Assembly: GCA_016745215.1 (NCBI GenBank)
Contig: CP050890.1
Location: 6,262,001-6,326,000, forward strand
Reading direction: 5' to 3'
DNA: 64,000 nt
Source of the DNA: Thiohalocapsa sp. PB-PSB1
GTDB taxonomy: Bacteria; Pseudomonadota; Gammaproteobacteria; Chromatiales; Chromatiaceae
Shown here one piece after another: positions 8,758-17,606 of the stretch; within the stretch, counting starts at the first letter, position 1, and every line of letters begins with the position of its first letter. The position numbers and the translations under genes were made by a program. A model generated the notes under the pieces. That model searched no databases, had not been told where the DNA came from, and worked only from the letters and a program-made list of their open reading frames with translations.

Positions 8758-9155
8758 GTGTCGGCCTGCTGCTGATCACCCATAACCATATCGGTACAGA
8801 ATTGCTGACTACCGCGACCCGCATGATCGGCACTTGTCCACTGGCAGCCACTGCGATGGTGGTAAGCGAAAGTGACGATCTGGACCGCTTGCGTGCACAG
8901 GCACAGCAGTATACCGAGGCCCTCGATCAGGGAGCAGGCGTGTTGGTATTGACGGACCTGTTCGGCTCCACGCCATCGAATATCGCTGTTGGCCTCTATA
9001 ATAATCCGAGAGTGCAAGTGTTGAGCGGTGTCAACCTGCCGATGTTGGTTCGCATTCTGAACTATCATGAGCTTAGTCTTACCGAACTGGCCGAAAAGGC
9101 GCTCAGCGGAGGTCGTGATGGTCTGTTCGTTTGCTCGGATAATACGCCGCATTAG
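8754..9155 (+). CDS. Mannose-type PTS EIIA domain protein
   Basis: A free-standing EIIA of the mannose family, 133 residues. The phosphorylated histidine is H10 in LLLITHNHIG, and VLVLTDLFGSTPSN is the family's second signature. No EIIB, EIIC or EIID is encoded nearby, so it probably senses or relays phosphate from HPr without transporting sugar. It overlaps rapZ by four bases (ATGA). Its stop codon TAG (9153-9155) lies in the first bases of an S2 repeat element, so the insertion fixed the C-terminal end; the last residues (CSDNTPH) may not be the ancestral ones. Confidence 0.9.
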   Translation: MSVGLLLITHNHIGTELLTTATRMIGTCPLAATAMVVSESDDLDRLRAQAQQYTEALDQGAGVLVLTDLFGSTPSNIAVGLYNNPRVQVLSGVNLPMLVRILNYHELSLTELAEKALSGGRDGLFVCSDNTPH

Positions 9156-9314
9156 GCGATTGCCGGAGAGAAATAGACCAACTGGCAGCGGATTCTCGTT
9201 CGCCTTCGCGCAGCGGCAGCCCGCCCATAGTCGCCCTATGGGCGGGTTGCCGCAACGTCCATACCGGACGCGAAGACAAGCCAGGCGGTATGTTTCTCCA
9301 CATCAATCGCCTTA
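9152..9314 (+). mobile_element. S2 short inverted-repeat element, copy A (MITE-like)
   Basis: A complete ~160-bp unit. Left end TTAGGCGATTG then CGGAGAGAAA; right end TTTCTCCACATCAATCGCCTTA, so termini are inverted repeats. The centre is a strong hairpin: CCCGCCCATAG pairs perfectly with CTATGGGCGGG and the stem extends outward through GCGGCA/TGCCGC. Other copies are at 24786, 33704 and (interrupted) 48116. It encodes no credible protein. It separates the EIIA gene from ptsH, genes that are normally close together, and carries the EIIA stop codon. Confidence 0.75.
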
Positions 9315-9442
9315 GCGCAAATGCCGAAGATTGTCATATCAGATTGCGCCAGATTGTCGCTTGACACCATGTTGCGAACGGTTTTGTCGGCAATGATGTA
9401 CGACCTTGTGTGTTCCAGACAAACAGTAATTCATCCAACGTC

Positions 9443-9712
9443 ATGATTCGTACCGAACTCGACATCATCAACCGGTTGGGACTGCATGCCCGTGCTGCGG
9501 CCAAGTTCGTTAACTGCGCCAGTGGATTCGACAGCAACGTACAGGTGGAGCGAGAAGGACGCCGTGTCAACGGCAAGAGCATCATGGGCGTCATGATGCT
9601 AGCAGCTGCATGTGGCACCAGTATCCTTGTAGAGGCGGACGGCGAGGACGAAGAGGCGACACTCAAGGCTCTCGAGGCACTGGTCCGAGACCGCTTCGGG
9701 GAAGATGAATGA
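9443..9712 (+). CDS. ptsH: Phosphocarrier protein HPr
   Basis: HPr carries phosphate from EI to EIIA domains. The start at 9443 (not the earlier GTG) gives 89 residues with the EI-phosphorylated H15 in RLGLHARAA and the HprK target S46 in NGKSIMGVMML. Having both sites, beside both ptsI and hprK, means the dual control is complete. The ribosome-binding site is weak, perhaps because the S2 insertion lies 130 bases upstream and changed the leader. The stop overlaps the ptsI start by four bases. Confidence 0.95.
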   Translation: MIRTELDIINRLGLHARAAAKFVNCASGFDSNVQVEREGRRVNGKSIMGVMMLAAACGTSILVEADGEDEEATLKALEALVRDRFGEDE

Positions 9713-11463
9713 CCACGGCCTTCTCTGGTATCGGCGTCTATGGCGCACGCCCGGTTGCGATTGGCAAGGCCTTTGTGCTGGCGCGTGAACCCCTTGCGAC
9801 GGCAGAAACCATCGCGCCGACCCAGATTGCGCTGGAATTACAGCGCTTGGACAATGCCTTGGAATGTGCGCGTCGCCATTTGGAAGAGGTCCGTAACAAG
9901 ATCCCGCCGTCCAGCCCGGTACATCTGGCCGAGTTCATTGATGCCCATCTACTGATGCTGACAGACTCCGTATTGGTGGATGCCACTCGGGAGCTGATTC
10001 AGGAACGCTCGATCAATGCCAGTTGGGCATTGCAGATGCAACGCGATACGCTGGTGGAGATCTTTGACCAAATGGAAGACGACTATCTGCGTACCAGGCG
10101 CGATGACGTTGATCATGTGGTGCATCAGATCCAGGTCTTTCTCAGCAATAAAGGGACTGCGGAGAGCCTGGCGACGGCCGATATCTCCGGGCGCGTCATC
10201 GTTGCCTCAGACCTGACTCCAGCCGACGCCATCCTATTGCGTCATCGCGGCGTCGCGGCTTTCGTCACCGAACATGGTGGACCCATGTCGCACATGGCGA
10301 TCCTCGCGCGCAGTCTCGACATCCCCGCGATCATGGGTGTACACAATGCTATTCAGTACATACACCATGATGAAGTATTGGTCGTCAATGCCGAGACGGG
10401 AACCGTGCTTGCGGAGGCCGACGGCGCAATTCTTGCTCACTACCGCGCGCACCTTGCCGACGCGGAAATACGTAGAAGCGGGCTGCAACGCCTGGTGTTT
10501 GAACCTTCAGCCAGCCGCGACGGCACGCCGGTGGTGTTGCTCACCAATTTGGAATTGCCGGAAGATGTGGCCGCAGCGCGCAACAATGGTGCCGCCGGCG
10601 TCGGTCTGTACCGGACCGAATTTCTGTTTATGAATCGCGCCGGACTACCGGACGAGGAAGAACATCTGGCAACCTATCTCGCGATTATCCGCGGGCTCGA
10701 CGGTATTCCGCTGACGATTCGTACACTTGACCTCGGAGCGGATAAGCCAGCGCCTTTGTACATTTCCGGATTAAAGGCATCCACCCAAATCAATCCGGCG
10801 CTTGGCCTGCGTGCGATCCGGCTCTGCCTGCAGGAACCCTCTTTGTTTCTGCCGCAATTACGTGCGATTCTGCGTGCTTCAGCCGAAGGTCCCATCCGGC
10901 TAATGATTCCAATGATCTCCAGTATGAGTGAGGTCGATCAGATCTTATCGCTGATCAATGGCATCCGGCGAGAACTCCGGCGCGATGGTGTAGCCTTCGA
11001 TCCGCTGATGCCGATTGGAGGCATGATCGAGGTTCCTGCCGCCGCGCTAATGGCTGGCGCTCTTGCGCGGCGTCTCGACTTCCTGTCCATCGGTACCAAC
11101 GATCTGATTCAATATACACTGGCTGTCGATCGCTCTGATGATGCCGTCAGCTATCTTTACGATCCGCTCCATCCAGCAATACTGCGATTGATCAAGCTCA
11201 CCATTGACGCTGCGACCGCCACACGCACTCAGGTTGGGATGTGCGGCGAGATGGCCGGCAACCACCACTACACTCCGCTGCTGCTTGGTCTTGGGCTTAG
11301 GGAATTCAGCATGCAGCCGAGCGCGCTGCTGGAAGTGAAAGAACGCATCCGTTGCTGCGATGTACCTGCGCTGCAGCAGCAAGTTGACAGCATCATGCAT
11401 CAGCTCGATGATCTGGACCAAAATGAATTCGACGAGCGACTAAAGGCCCTGTCCGAAGTCTGA
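9709..11463 (+). CDS. ptsI: Phosphoenolpyruvate-protein phosphotransferase (enzyme I)
   Basis: Enzyme I takes phosphate from PEP and gives it to HPr His15. The 584 residues match classical EI (575) and lack the N-terminal GAF domain of PtsP, so this is the PtsI type. The active-site His is H195 in GGPMSHMAILARSLDIPA. The C-terminal PEP-binding barrel shows GLYRTEFLFM, the IGGMIEVPAA segment, LSIGTNDLIQYTLA and the catalytic Cys in GMCGEMAG. It is the last gene of the cluster, overlapping ptsH by four bases, and is followed by about 785 bases without a supported gene. Confidence 0.96.
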   Translation: MTTAFSGIGVYGARPVAIGKAFVLAREPLATAETIAPTQIALELQRLDNALECARRHLEEVRNKIPPSSPVHLAEFIDAHLLMLTDSVLVDATRELIQERSINASWALQMQRDTLVEIFDQMEDDYLRTRRDDVDHVVHQIQVFLSNKGTAESLATADISGRVIVASDLTPADAILLRHRGVAAFVTEHGGPMSHMAILARSLDIPAIMGVHNAIQYIHHDEVLVVNAETGTVLAEADGAILAHYRAHLADAEIRRSGLQRLVFEPSASRDGTPVVLLTNLELPEDVAAARNNGAAGVGLYRTEFLFMNRAGLPDEEEHLATYLAIIRGLDGIPLTIRTLDLGADKPAPLYISGLKASTQINPALGLRAIRLCLQEPSLFLPQLRAILRASAEGPIRLMIPMISSMSEVDQILSLINGIRRELRRDGVAFDPLMPIGGMIEVPAAALMAGALARRLDFLSIGTNDLIQYTLAVDRSDDAVSYLYDPLHPAILRLIKLTIDAATATRTQVGMCGEMAGNHHYTPLLLGLGLREFSMQPSALLEVKERIRCCDVPALQQQVDSIMHQLDDLDQNEFDERLKALSEV

Positions 11464-12248
11464 ATTCAATCTATTTCTGGCGCTTGGTTACAGTTGCAAC
11501 CGGGTGCTGTCTACAAAGAATGTAAGGATTCACCGCACAGACGCAGAGTGTGCAGAGGGCCAAGACGCCTCGCGCGCAAGCGGACCTTGACCAGCCGTGG
11601 GAGCCGATCGGCTTAGGAGAGCCCGCTTAGGGCGACCCGGCAAATGATGCCAGCGGAGCGGACGCGAGCGCTGCGTCTTTCCCCGAGGGAAAGGCTGTGG
11701 GCCACTGTCTTCTCGACAAATGATGAAGATACCCCAGAGTGCAACTCGCCTAGCGCGACTTGATCGGAATTAGGATCGGGATCGAACAGATATGACATCA
11801 GGGCGTGAGAAACCTGATGTTTACTGGGCGCTACCCGTCACTACTCAACAAGTGAGGGCGGCTTTTGTATCAATGACTTGCGGCCACAAACAGTAACTTC
11901 TCAATAACTCAGGGCACCATGCTTACGGCAGCGGCGCGCTTACGGATGCTATCGAGCAGTGGTGGCATGTATCCGTGCCGCCGGATGCGATCGCCTAGAT
12001 AGTGCCAAAAGCAGATGCCAGGCTTACGGCAAGTCTTCTTCGAGCGGGCGAAGCCATCGCACAGCGATTACCCAGATCGCTGCGGCTGGTGCCGCTGACC
12101 TTGCGCTACTTCACTTAGCCTTGGATGCCACCTTCGTAGCCCTGTGCAGGACGATGTTTGGGCGCTCGAGCATCCTTTTGCTTCTTTGGTGTCCTTTTGC
12201 TGCTTCTGCTATCTTAATTAGTCCGAAGCGACCGGGCGTAACAAAGGT
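11464..12248. other. Intergenic stretch with repeat fragments, no supported gene
   Basis: Positions 11517-11560 resemble 24353-24392 (AGAATGTA-GGATT followed by CGCAGAGTG-GCAGAG-like strings), a dispersed intergenic repeat. 11672-11688 is a CTTTCCC/GGGAAAG hairpin without a T-tract. 11744-11795 shares GCGACTTGATCG and ATGACATCA with 24274-24310. ACATCAGG and CCTGATGT (about 11793-11818) can pair as a stem downstream of ptsI and could act as a terminator, though the T-run is short. The frames open across 11959-12252 have no family resemblance and poor coding character. Confidence 0.5.
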
Positions 12249-13673
12249 CTAGAATTGAAAATAGATGAACGGTGCGGTTCCGGTTGAAAGTACAACTACC
12301 GCATAGATGGTTGCAACTATGAGACCTGCCTGAACGAAAGAGGGCATTCGGCAGTAAATCTCCTCCCAACCGAACGTCCAGCGTGACGGCGTATAATGCA
12401 AGGCGATTGCCAGCAGCAAGGTAGTTAGTCCGACCATCCCCAGTGGCGTATGGGTATTGGAGAAATTCGTCATTGCCTCCAGGTAACCTCGAGCATCGGC
12501 CAGGGTACCGCCCCTGAACAACACTCGTGTCATTGAGACAATGGTGAAGATCCAGAATACTCGCCAGACCCAGTGCAATCCGGTGTACTTCAACTTCGGT
12601 AGACCGGCCGCCTTGCGTTGATTGAAGCGCCAGCGCTCCCAGGCAACCATGCTCGCATGGCACACGCCATATGCGACGAAATTCCAGCCCGCCCCATGCC
12701 AGATGCCGATGGCGACAAAGGTCAGGAACAAGTTGACGTAGACATTACCGTATTTCGATCCACCCAGACCGAAGTAAAGGTAGTCACGAAAGAACGAAGA
12801 CATCGAGATGTGCCAGCGCTGCCAGAAATTGCCAATGCTCGTAGCCTTGTAGGGCCGGTCGAAGTTGATCTGCAGGTCATAGCCAAGACAGCGGGCCACG
12901 CCACGGGCGATGTCCGTATAGCCAGAGAAATCCATGTAGACCTGATAGCTGTAAGCATACAGGCCAATCAGCAAGAACCACGGCGAATAGCTCTCCGGTG
13001 AGGCAAAAGCTGGGTCGACAATGTGCACCGCAAGCACATCGGCAATGGCTATCTTCTTAATAAACCCACGCAGGATCAGCGCGGTACCGGACTCCACCGG
13101 ATTGTCATTCTCCTCCTGGTGATCGGCCTGTAACTGCGGCAGGAAATGACTTGCGCGTACGATCGGCCCGGCCACTAGTTGCGGGAAAAAGGCCACAAAC
13201 AATGCAAAATCACGCAGGTCATGTATTGGCTGCAGTCGGCCCCGGTAGATATCCAGTGAGTAGCTGATGCTCTGAAAGGTGTAGAAGGAGATGCCGACCG
13301 GCAGAATCACATTTAGCAGCGGTATCGAGGTTTCGAAGCCAAGACCGACCAATAGGACATTGAGGGAATCGATGAAGAAATTGGCATACTTGAAGTAGGC
13401 AAGAATACTAAGACTACTGACGAGCGACAGCGCCAGCCAGAGCCTCTTGCTACGCCCATCGGCCGCCTGATGGATAAGCGGCCCAATGACGTAGTTGATC
13501 ACCGAGATCGTAAAGATGAGACCAGCAAAGCGCCAGTCCCAGCACATGTAAAAGTAATAGCTAGCGATTAGCAGACAGTTTTTCTTTGCCTCGTGATGAT
13601 CGCGAAAGGCCAGCCGAACCAGCACTAAGATCACGGCCAGAAAGACAAGGAAATGGAACGACTGGAAGGCCAT
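12249..13673 (-). CDS. MBOAT family O-acyltransferase (AlgI/DltB-like)
   Basis: A polytopic inner-membrane acyltransferase of 474 residues with about ten hydrophobic segments. The MBOAT hallmarks are present: the invariant His H326 in AIGIWHGAGWNF and H288 in GNFWQRWHIS, plus the YSYQVYMDFSGYTDIA region typical of the AlgI branch. Such proteins pass acyl groups, usually acetyl, across the membrane for O-acylation of alginate, cellulose, peptidoglycan or other glycans. The next gene upstream on the same strand (three bases away) encodes a membrane-anchored SGNH protein, the usual partner that attaches the acetyl group in the periplasm. The glycan substrate is not shown by the locus; the exopolysaccharide genes at 35-46 kb are a candidate. 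Confidence 0.9.
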   Translation of the reverse strand: MAFQSFHFLVFLAVILVLVRLAFRDHHEAKKNCLLIASYYFYMCWDWRFAGLIFTISVINYVIGPLIHQAADGRSKRLWLALSLVSSLSILAYFKYANFFIDSLNVLLVGLGFETSIPLLNVILPVGISFYTFQSISYSLDIYRGRLQPIHDLRDFALFVAFFPQLVAGPIVRASHFLPQLQADHQEENDNPVESGTALILRGFIKKIAIADVLAVHIVDPAFASPESYSPWFLLIGLYAYSYQVYMDFSGYTDIARGVARCLGYDLQINFDRPYKATSIGNFWQRWHISMSSFFRDYLYFGLGGSKYGNVYVNLFLTFVAIGIWHGAGWNFVAYGVCHASMVAWERWRFNQRKAAGLPKLKYTGLHWVWRVFWIFTIVSMTRVLFRGGTLADARGYLEAMTNFSNTHTPLGMVGLTTLLLAIALHYTPSRWTFGWEEIYCRMPSFVQAGLIVATIYAVVVLSTGTAPFIYFQF

Positions 13674-13676
13674 CTG

Positions 13677-14750
13677 TTATTCCACCCCTGCCCCCATCGG
13701 CGGCTTCAGATCAACGCGCAGGTATTGCGCGATTATCGCCGCCGCGCGCTGAGTGCCCCTCACGGAGAAATGGGTCGCGTCACCAAACCATTCACTGCCA
13801 CCCGGCAATTGCTGGTGGAGATTAAAGTAGCTCAGTCCGAGGGCAATCGACTGCTCGCGAATAATATCGTTATGCCGGTCAAACAATTCATGCAGACCGG
13901 CGGTATCGAAACAGCTCTTATAATAGCGCGCGGTCTCGGACAGGCTCTCTTGTTGCTTATATGGCATATCACGACGGAAAGCGCGTGCGTTGCCGACCAC
14001 TAGTACCGGCTTGCCGGTGGCCGACAGGCTCAGGGCAAGTCCCGCGAAATCTTCCCTGAATTGAGTTTCATCAACTAAATTTGGATCGACCAGCGTTTCC
14101 TGTTTCGCTAGCGAGGTGCGCAGAGCTACGGTATTTTTGCTTAACAACTCGATTGACAGCAGCCACTTCGGTAATGTCAGTTGAGGCAGCGAATAATCTG
14201 CCTCGTCCGAACTTTCGCTATCGGTGTGACAATAGCCGCTCAGATCATTGAAGCCGGTGTAGAGAACATAATGATCCACATCCAGTGTACTTAGCAAACG
14301 CTCTACCATTCGCCTTTGTGTGTTCATTGAATAACCGGCTATGCCCGCATTGATAACACGAAAAGTGCGTGAGGCATTGCTATTTTCATTCAGAATCTGC
14401 TGCAGACGATAAGACAGCGTATCCTTATTGTTTCGGGTATATGTGCCCATGACAGTCGAGGCACCAACTACTGCGATGCGATATTGCCCCGCTGGCTTGG
14501 GCATCAGTACCGGCTCATCACGTAGCCCCAGACTGTTGGTCTTGATCACTGCCTGCGAGCCATCAATTTCATGATCGGGTTGCAGCAGCTTTAGGCCCAG
14601 CTCTTCATTGAAGACATAGGTAGTCTCATTGGAAAGTACGTTAAAGACGCTCTGGCCATAACGGATCTGGGATCGTATCTGCAACGCGATCTCGGCGAGC
14701 AGCAGCAGGCCCACAGCCATGATCACCGTATTGCGGGTCTTGCGTAGCAT
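13677..14750 (-). CDS. Membrane-anchored SGNH/GDSL-like protein, likely O-acetyltransfer partner of the MBOAT
   Basis: 357 residues with one N-terminal membrane anchor (about 8-24) and a periplasmic SGNH-hydrolase fold. Block I is VVGASTVMG with the nucleophile S98; the family's GDS is GAS here. Block II Gly is in NAGIAGYS (near 136), block III is GFND (N168), and block V is DATHFS (D324, H327). All four catalytic blocks are thus recognisable. It is followed after three bases by the MBOAT gene, so the pair is almost certainly co-transcribed and co-functional, as in AlgI/AlgJ-type or PatA/PatB-type systems. Whether it transfers or removes acetyl groups cannot be told from sequence. Confidence 0.85.
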   Translation of the reverse strand: MLRKTRNTVIMAVGLLLLAEIALQIRSQIRYGQSVFNVLSNETTYVFNEELGLKLLQPDHEIDGSQAVIKTNSLGLRDEPVLMPKPAGQYRIAVVGASTVMGTYTRNNKDTLSYRLQQILNENSNASRTFRVINAGIAGYSMNTQRRMVERLLSTLDVDHYVLYTGFNDLSGYCHTDSESSDEADYSLPQLTLPKWLLSIELLSKNTVALRTSLAKQETLVDPNLVDETQFREDFAGLALSLSATGKPVLVVGNARAFRRDMPYKQQESLSETARYYKSCFDTAGLHELFDRHNDIIREQSIALGLSYFNLHQQLPGGSEWFGDATHFSVRGTQRAAAIIAQYLRVDLKPPMGAGVE

Positions 14751-14924
14751 GTCTGAATCAAGCCCTCTCGGGCCATGACTGGAAATCGAAAGTAAGAGAC
14801 TGTATGGGAACTAAGCTATTGATTTGGAATATAAAAAATCTGAAAAACTAAACGATTTAATACGATTTTCTCTTTTTTATTCGGACAGATCAAGATAACT
14901 TCAGATAATGTTCATACACCTATA

Positions 14925-15014
14925 CGCTATCCAAGTGACCTGTCAGACGAAGAATGGACAATCATCGAGCAAACAATGAGTTACAGCGCACCAAGAAGCC
15001 GGAGGGAAGCTTAA
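14925..15014 (+). pseudogene. IS5-type transposase N-terminal fragment
   Basis: Thirty codons read RYPSDLSDEEWTIIEQTM before a TAA. This is the characteristic opening of IS5-family (IS1031/IS427-type, DUF4096) transposases. Nothing matching the remainder follows, and no start codon precedes it in frame. The surrounding 14751-14924 is AT-rich and carries no gene; it probably includes the promoter of the SGNH-MBOAT pair. It is a remnant of an insertion sequence lost by deletion. Confidence 0.7.
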
Positions 15015-15064
15015 CTGATTGATTTCAAAAGCGTGGAATGTAGGTTGGAAGCATTCGCATCATT

Positions 15065-16051
15065 TTATGCAACACCTCTGCCGCGCTTTCGGCGTCGCGT
15101 GTTGTCGGGCAGGCGGCGGCGGGATGGTCGCCTCGCCGGTTCTGGCAATGACAGGCCAGCCAGCGCCATCAGGCCGTCGATTTCCTCATCGTCAAGTTCG
15201 CGCCATTGGCCCGGCAGCGGCCGGGCGCCAAGGATGATGTTGCCGAAGCGTACGCGCTTGAGGCGGCTGACCTCGCAGCCGGCTGCTTCCCACAGGCGGC
15301 GTACCTCGCGGTTACGGCCCTCGCACAGCAGGACGTGAAACCACTGGTTGCTGCTGCTGCCGCCGGATTCGACGATCTCCTCGAAACGCGCCAGGCCGTC
15401 CTCGAGCTGGATACCGTTGACCAGTTGTTGCAATGCGGCGTCGGTGACCTGGCCGTGGATGCGAACCGCATATTCGCGCTCGATGCGCCGTGATGGGTGC
15501 ATCAGCCGGTTGGCCAGTTCGCCATGGTTCGTCACCAGCAGCAAACCGGCGGTGTTCATGTCGAGCCGGCCTACGCTGATCCAACGGCCGTCACGGATAC
15601 CGGGCAGGCGTTGAAAAATGGTCGGTCGGGCTTCGGGGTCGCGGCGGGTGACGACCTCGCCCTCGGGCTTGTGATAAGCGAGTACGATCGGCCTGCCGCG
15701 ACGTGGGGAGCGGCGTTTGATGTCCTTGCCGTCGACACGCACTCGGTCAGCGGGAGATACCCGATCCCCGAGCTTGGCGAGCTGCCCGTTGACGCGCACT
15801 CGGCCCGCGCTGATCCAGCCCTCAATCTCGCGGCGCGAGCCGAGCCCGGCTTCGGCCAGTGCTTTTTGCAGGCGCACCGGATCGCCGCTGCCGATTGGGG
15901 CATTATGCTGTTTGCCCCGGTTCTTTCCAGCACCTCTGCCCGAAGCCTGATCGGCACCCTTGCCAGGGCGATTGCCGGAATCCAGACGAGTGCTCTTGTC
16001 GGTGCCTCTGCCAACACCTTTTCCGGGCATGGATTTATGTCGGCTGGTCAT
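15065..16051 (-). CDS. rluB: 23S rRNA pseudouridine(2605) synthase RluB
   Basis: RluB makes pseudouridine 2605 in 23S rRNA helix 80-93. An N-terminal basic, Gly-rich stretch is followed by an S4 RNA-binding domain (VRLQKALAEAGLGSRREIEG) and the RsuA/RluB catalytic domain with the nucleophile Asp in VGRLDMNTAGLLL and the NREVRRLWEAAG motif. The C-terminus is Arg-rich. Start at 16051 gives 328 residues and overlaps scpB by 17 bases; ATGs at 16069 and 16030 are alternatives because no strong ribosome-binding site singles one out. scpA-scpB-rluB is a common conserved order. Confidence 0.92.
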   Translation of the reverse strand: MTSRHKSMPGKGVGRGTDKSTRLDSGNRPGKGADQASGRGAGKNRGKQHNAPIGSGDPVRLQKALAEAGLGSRREIEGWISAGRVRVNGQLAKLGDRVSPADRVRVDGKDIKRRSPRRGRPIVLAYHKPEGEVVTRRDPEARPTIFQRLPGIRDGRWISVGRLDMNTAGLLLVTNHGELANRLMHPSRRIEREYAVRIHGQVTDAALQQLVNGIQLEDGLARFEEIVESGGSSSNQWFHVLLCEGRNREVRRLWEAAGCEVSRLKRVRFGNIILGARPLPGQWRELDDEEIDGLMALAGLSLPEPARRPSRRRLPDNTRRRKRGRGVA

Positions 16052-16769
16052 CGCTCTGGTTTGCGCCATCGCCGGCGCTGCCTTGGGCGGTGTTTTGATC
16101 CTGTTGGTTGGCGTCGGCTTGCAGTTGTCCGTCGCCTTCCAGATCCAACGCATCGGCAAAGAATGCCGGGTCGCGGATCTCTGCCAGCGTTGGCAGGTCG
16201 TTTAGCGAGCGCAGGCCGAAATAATCGAGAAAGCGCCGCGTGGTGGCAAACAATGCCGGGCGCCCAGGCACGTCGCGATGGCCGACGATGCGTATCCAAT
16301 CACGCTCGCTCAGGGTTTTGATGATTTGGGTGCCGACGGCAACACCGCGAATATCTTCGATTTCGCCGCGAGTGATTGGCTGGCGATAGGCGATTAGAGC
16401 CAGGGTTTCAAGCAGTGCCCGGGAGTAACGCTGGGGTTTTTCTTCCCATAGTCGGCCTACCCAGGGAGCAACCTCAGGGCGTACTTGAATGCGCCAGCCA
16501 CCAGCCACCTCGACCAATTCGATGGCGCGCTCCTGGTAGTCCTGTGCAAGCTTGGCGAGTGCGTCGCGCACTGTGTCTCGTGCCGGGCGCTGGTCATCTG
16601 TATATAGCCCAAGGATCTGATCCAGCGTCAGCGGACCGCCAGCCGCCATCAAAGCGCCCTCCACCACTTGTCCCACCGGGGGCAATAATATGGAGAGGAT
16701 GCTCAACGCTGCGCCAGACTCTGCACTGGGTGCCGCCGGATCCTGGTTGCCTTGATTCTTCGTGCTCAT
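16035..16769 (-). CDS. scpB: Segregation and condensation protein ScpB
   Basis: ScpB is the winged-helix kite subunit of the SMC-ScpAB condensin. The 244 residues include the conserved core: LLETLALIAYRQPITRGEIE and VGTQIIKTLSERDWIR, then PGRPALFATT. N- and C-terminal tails are Ala/Gln/Asp-rich and probably disordered. It overlaps scpA by four bases. SMC itself is encoded at 29951-33448 on the same strand, so all three condensin subunits are in this window, though not in one operon. Confidence 0.94.
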   Translation of the reverse strand: MSTKNQGNQDPAAPSAESGAALSILSILLPPVGQVVEGALMAAGGPLTLDQILGLYTDDQRPARDTVRDALAKLAQDYQERAIELVEVAGGWRIQVRPEVAPWVGRLWEEKPQRYSRALLETLALIAYRQPITRGEIEDIRGVAVGTQIIKTLSERDWIRIVGHRDVPGRPALFATTRRFLDYFGLRSLNDLPTLAEIRDPAFFADALDLEGDGQLQADANQQDQNTAQGSAGDGANQSDDQPT

Positions 16770-17593
16770 GCTTCCACCTGCCGCAGGCGCACATGGATTG
16801 GCGCATAGGGTTCGGATTGCACCAACTCCAATGTGGTGGCCTTGATCAGTTCGAGGATGGCCAGAAAGCTGACCACAATGCCGGCTCGCCCTTCGCCGAT
16901 ATCAAACAGTTCCACAAAGGGCACAAAGCCGCCGCGCTGCAGGCGATTCAACACCCATGACATACGCTCGCGCAGAGACAGGGATTCGCGCTCCACACGA
17001 TGGCTGGTAAACAAATCGGCGCGGCCCAGAACCTCGCGTAATGCCACCAGTACCTCGTTGAGTTCTACGCTGGGCGGGATGCGCGGTAGATGGCCGCTGG
17101 GCAAATGGGCCAGTACCGGGAAGCAGTCGCGTTCCAGCCTTGGCAGTGCGTCTAGATCCTGCGCAGCCTGTTTGAAGCGTTCGTATTCCTGCAGTCGGCG
17201 CACCAGTTCTGCACGCGGGTCGGCCTCATGATCCGTCGCTGACTCCGGGCGCGGCAGCAGCATGCGTGATTTGATCTCGCACAGCATTGCGGCCATAACC
17301 AGGTATTCGGCGGCTAGCTCCAGCTTCAGTTCCTTCATCAGTTCCACGTATTCCATGTACTGGGCGGTAATTTTGGCAATGGGAATATCGAGAATATCCA
17401 AATTTTGTCGCCGGATCAGGTACAGCAGCAGGTCTAGAGGACCCTCAAAGGTATCGAGGAAGATTTCCAGCGCATCTGGTGGTATGTATAGATCCCGCGG
17501 TAATGTCAGCAATGGCTCACCCAGAACGATCGCGAATGGACTCTGCTGGGGTTGTGTCGCCACCTCCGGCGGGGGTTGCTCGATGCTGTGCAT
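16766..17593 (-). CDS. scpA: Segregation and condensation protein ScpA
   Basis: ScpA is the kleisin that closes the SMC ring. The 275 residues show the N-terminal signature FEGPLDLLLYLIRRQNLDILDI-like block and the middle helix ELAAEYLVMAAMLCEIKSRMLLP, with a C-terminal winged helix around VSFLAILELIKATTLELVQ. Thirty-odd extra N-terminal residues precede the domain. It starts 13 bases after trpS, overlaps scpB by four bases and so lies in a trpS-scpA-scpB-rluB transcription run. Confidence 0.94.
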   Translation of the reverse strand: MHSIEQPPPEVATQPQQSPFAIVLGEPLLTLPRDLYIPPDALEIFLDTFEGPLDLLLYLIRRQNLDILDIPIAKITAQYMEYVELMKELKLELAAEYLVMAAMLCEIKSRMLLPRPESATDHEADPRAELVRRLQEYERFKQAAQDLDALPRLERDCFPVLAHLPSGHLPRIPPSVELNEVLVALREVLGRADLFTSHRVERESLSLRERMSWVLNRLQRGGFVPFVELFDIGEGRAGIVVSFLAILELIKATTLELVQSEPYAPIHVRLRQVEA

Positions 17594-17606
17594 GGGTGAG
17601 CCGGCG

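Noticed and set aside
11959..12252. 97-codon plus-strand frame in the ptsI-MBOAT gap
   Set aside because: Ends inside the convergent MBOAT stop region, no family resemblance, biased odd composition, no ribosome-binding site.
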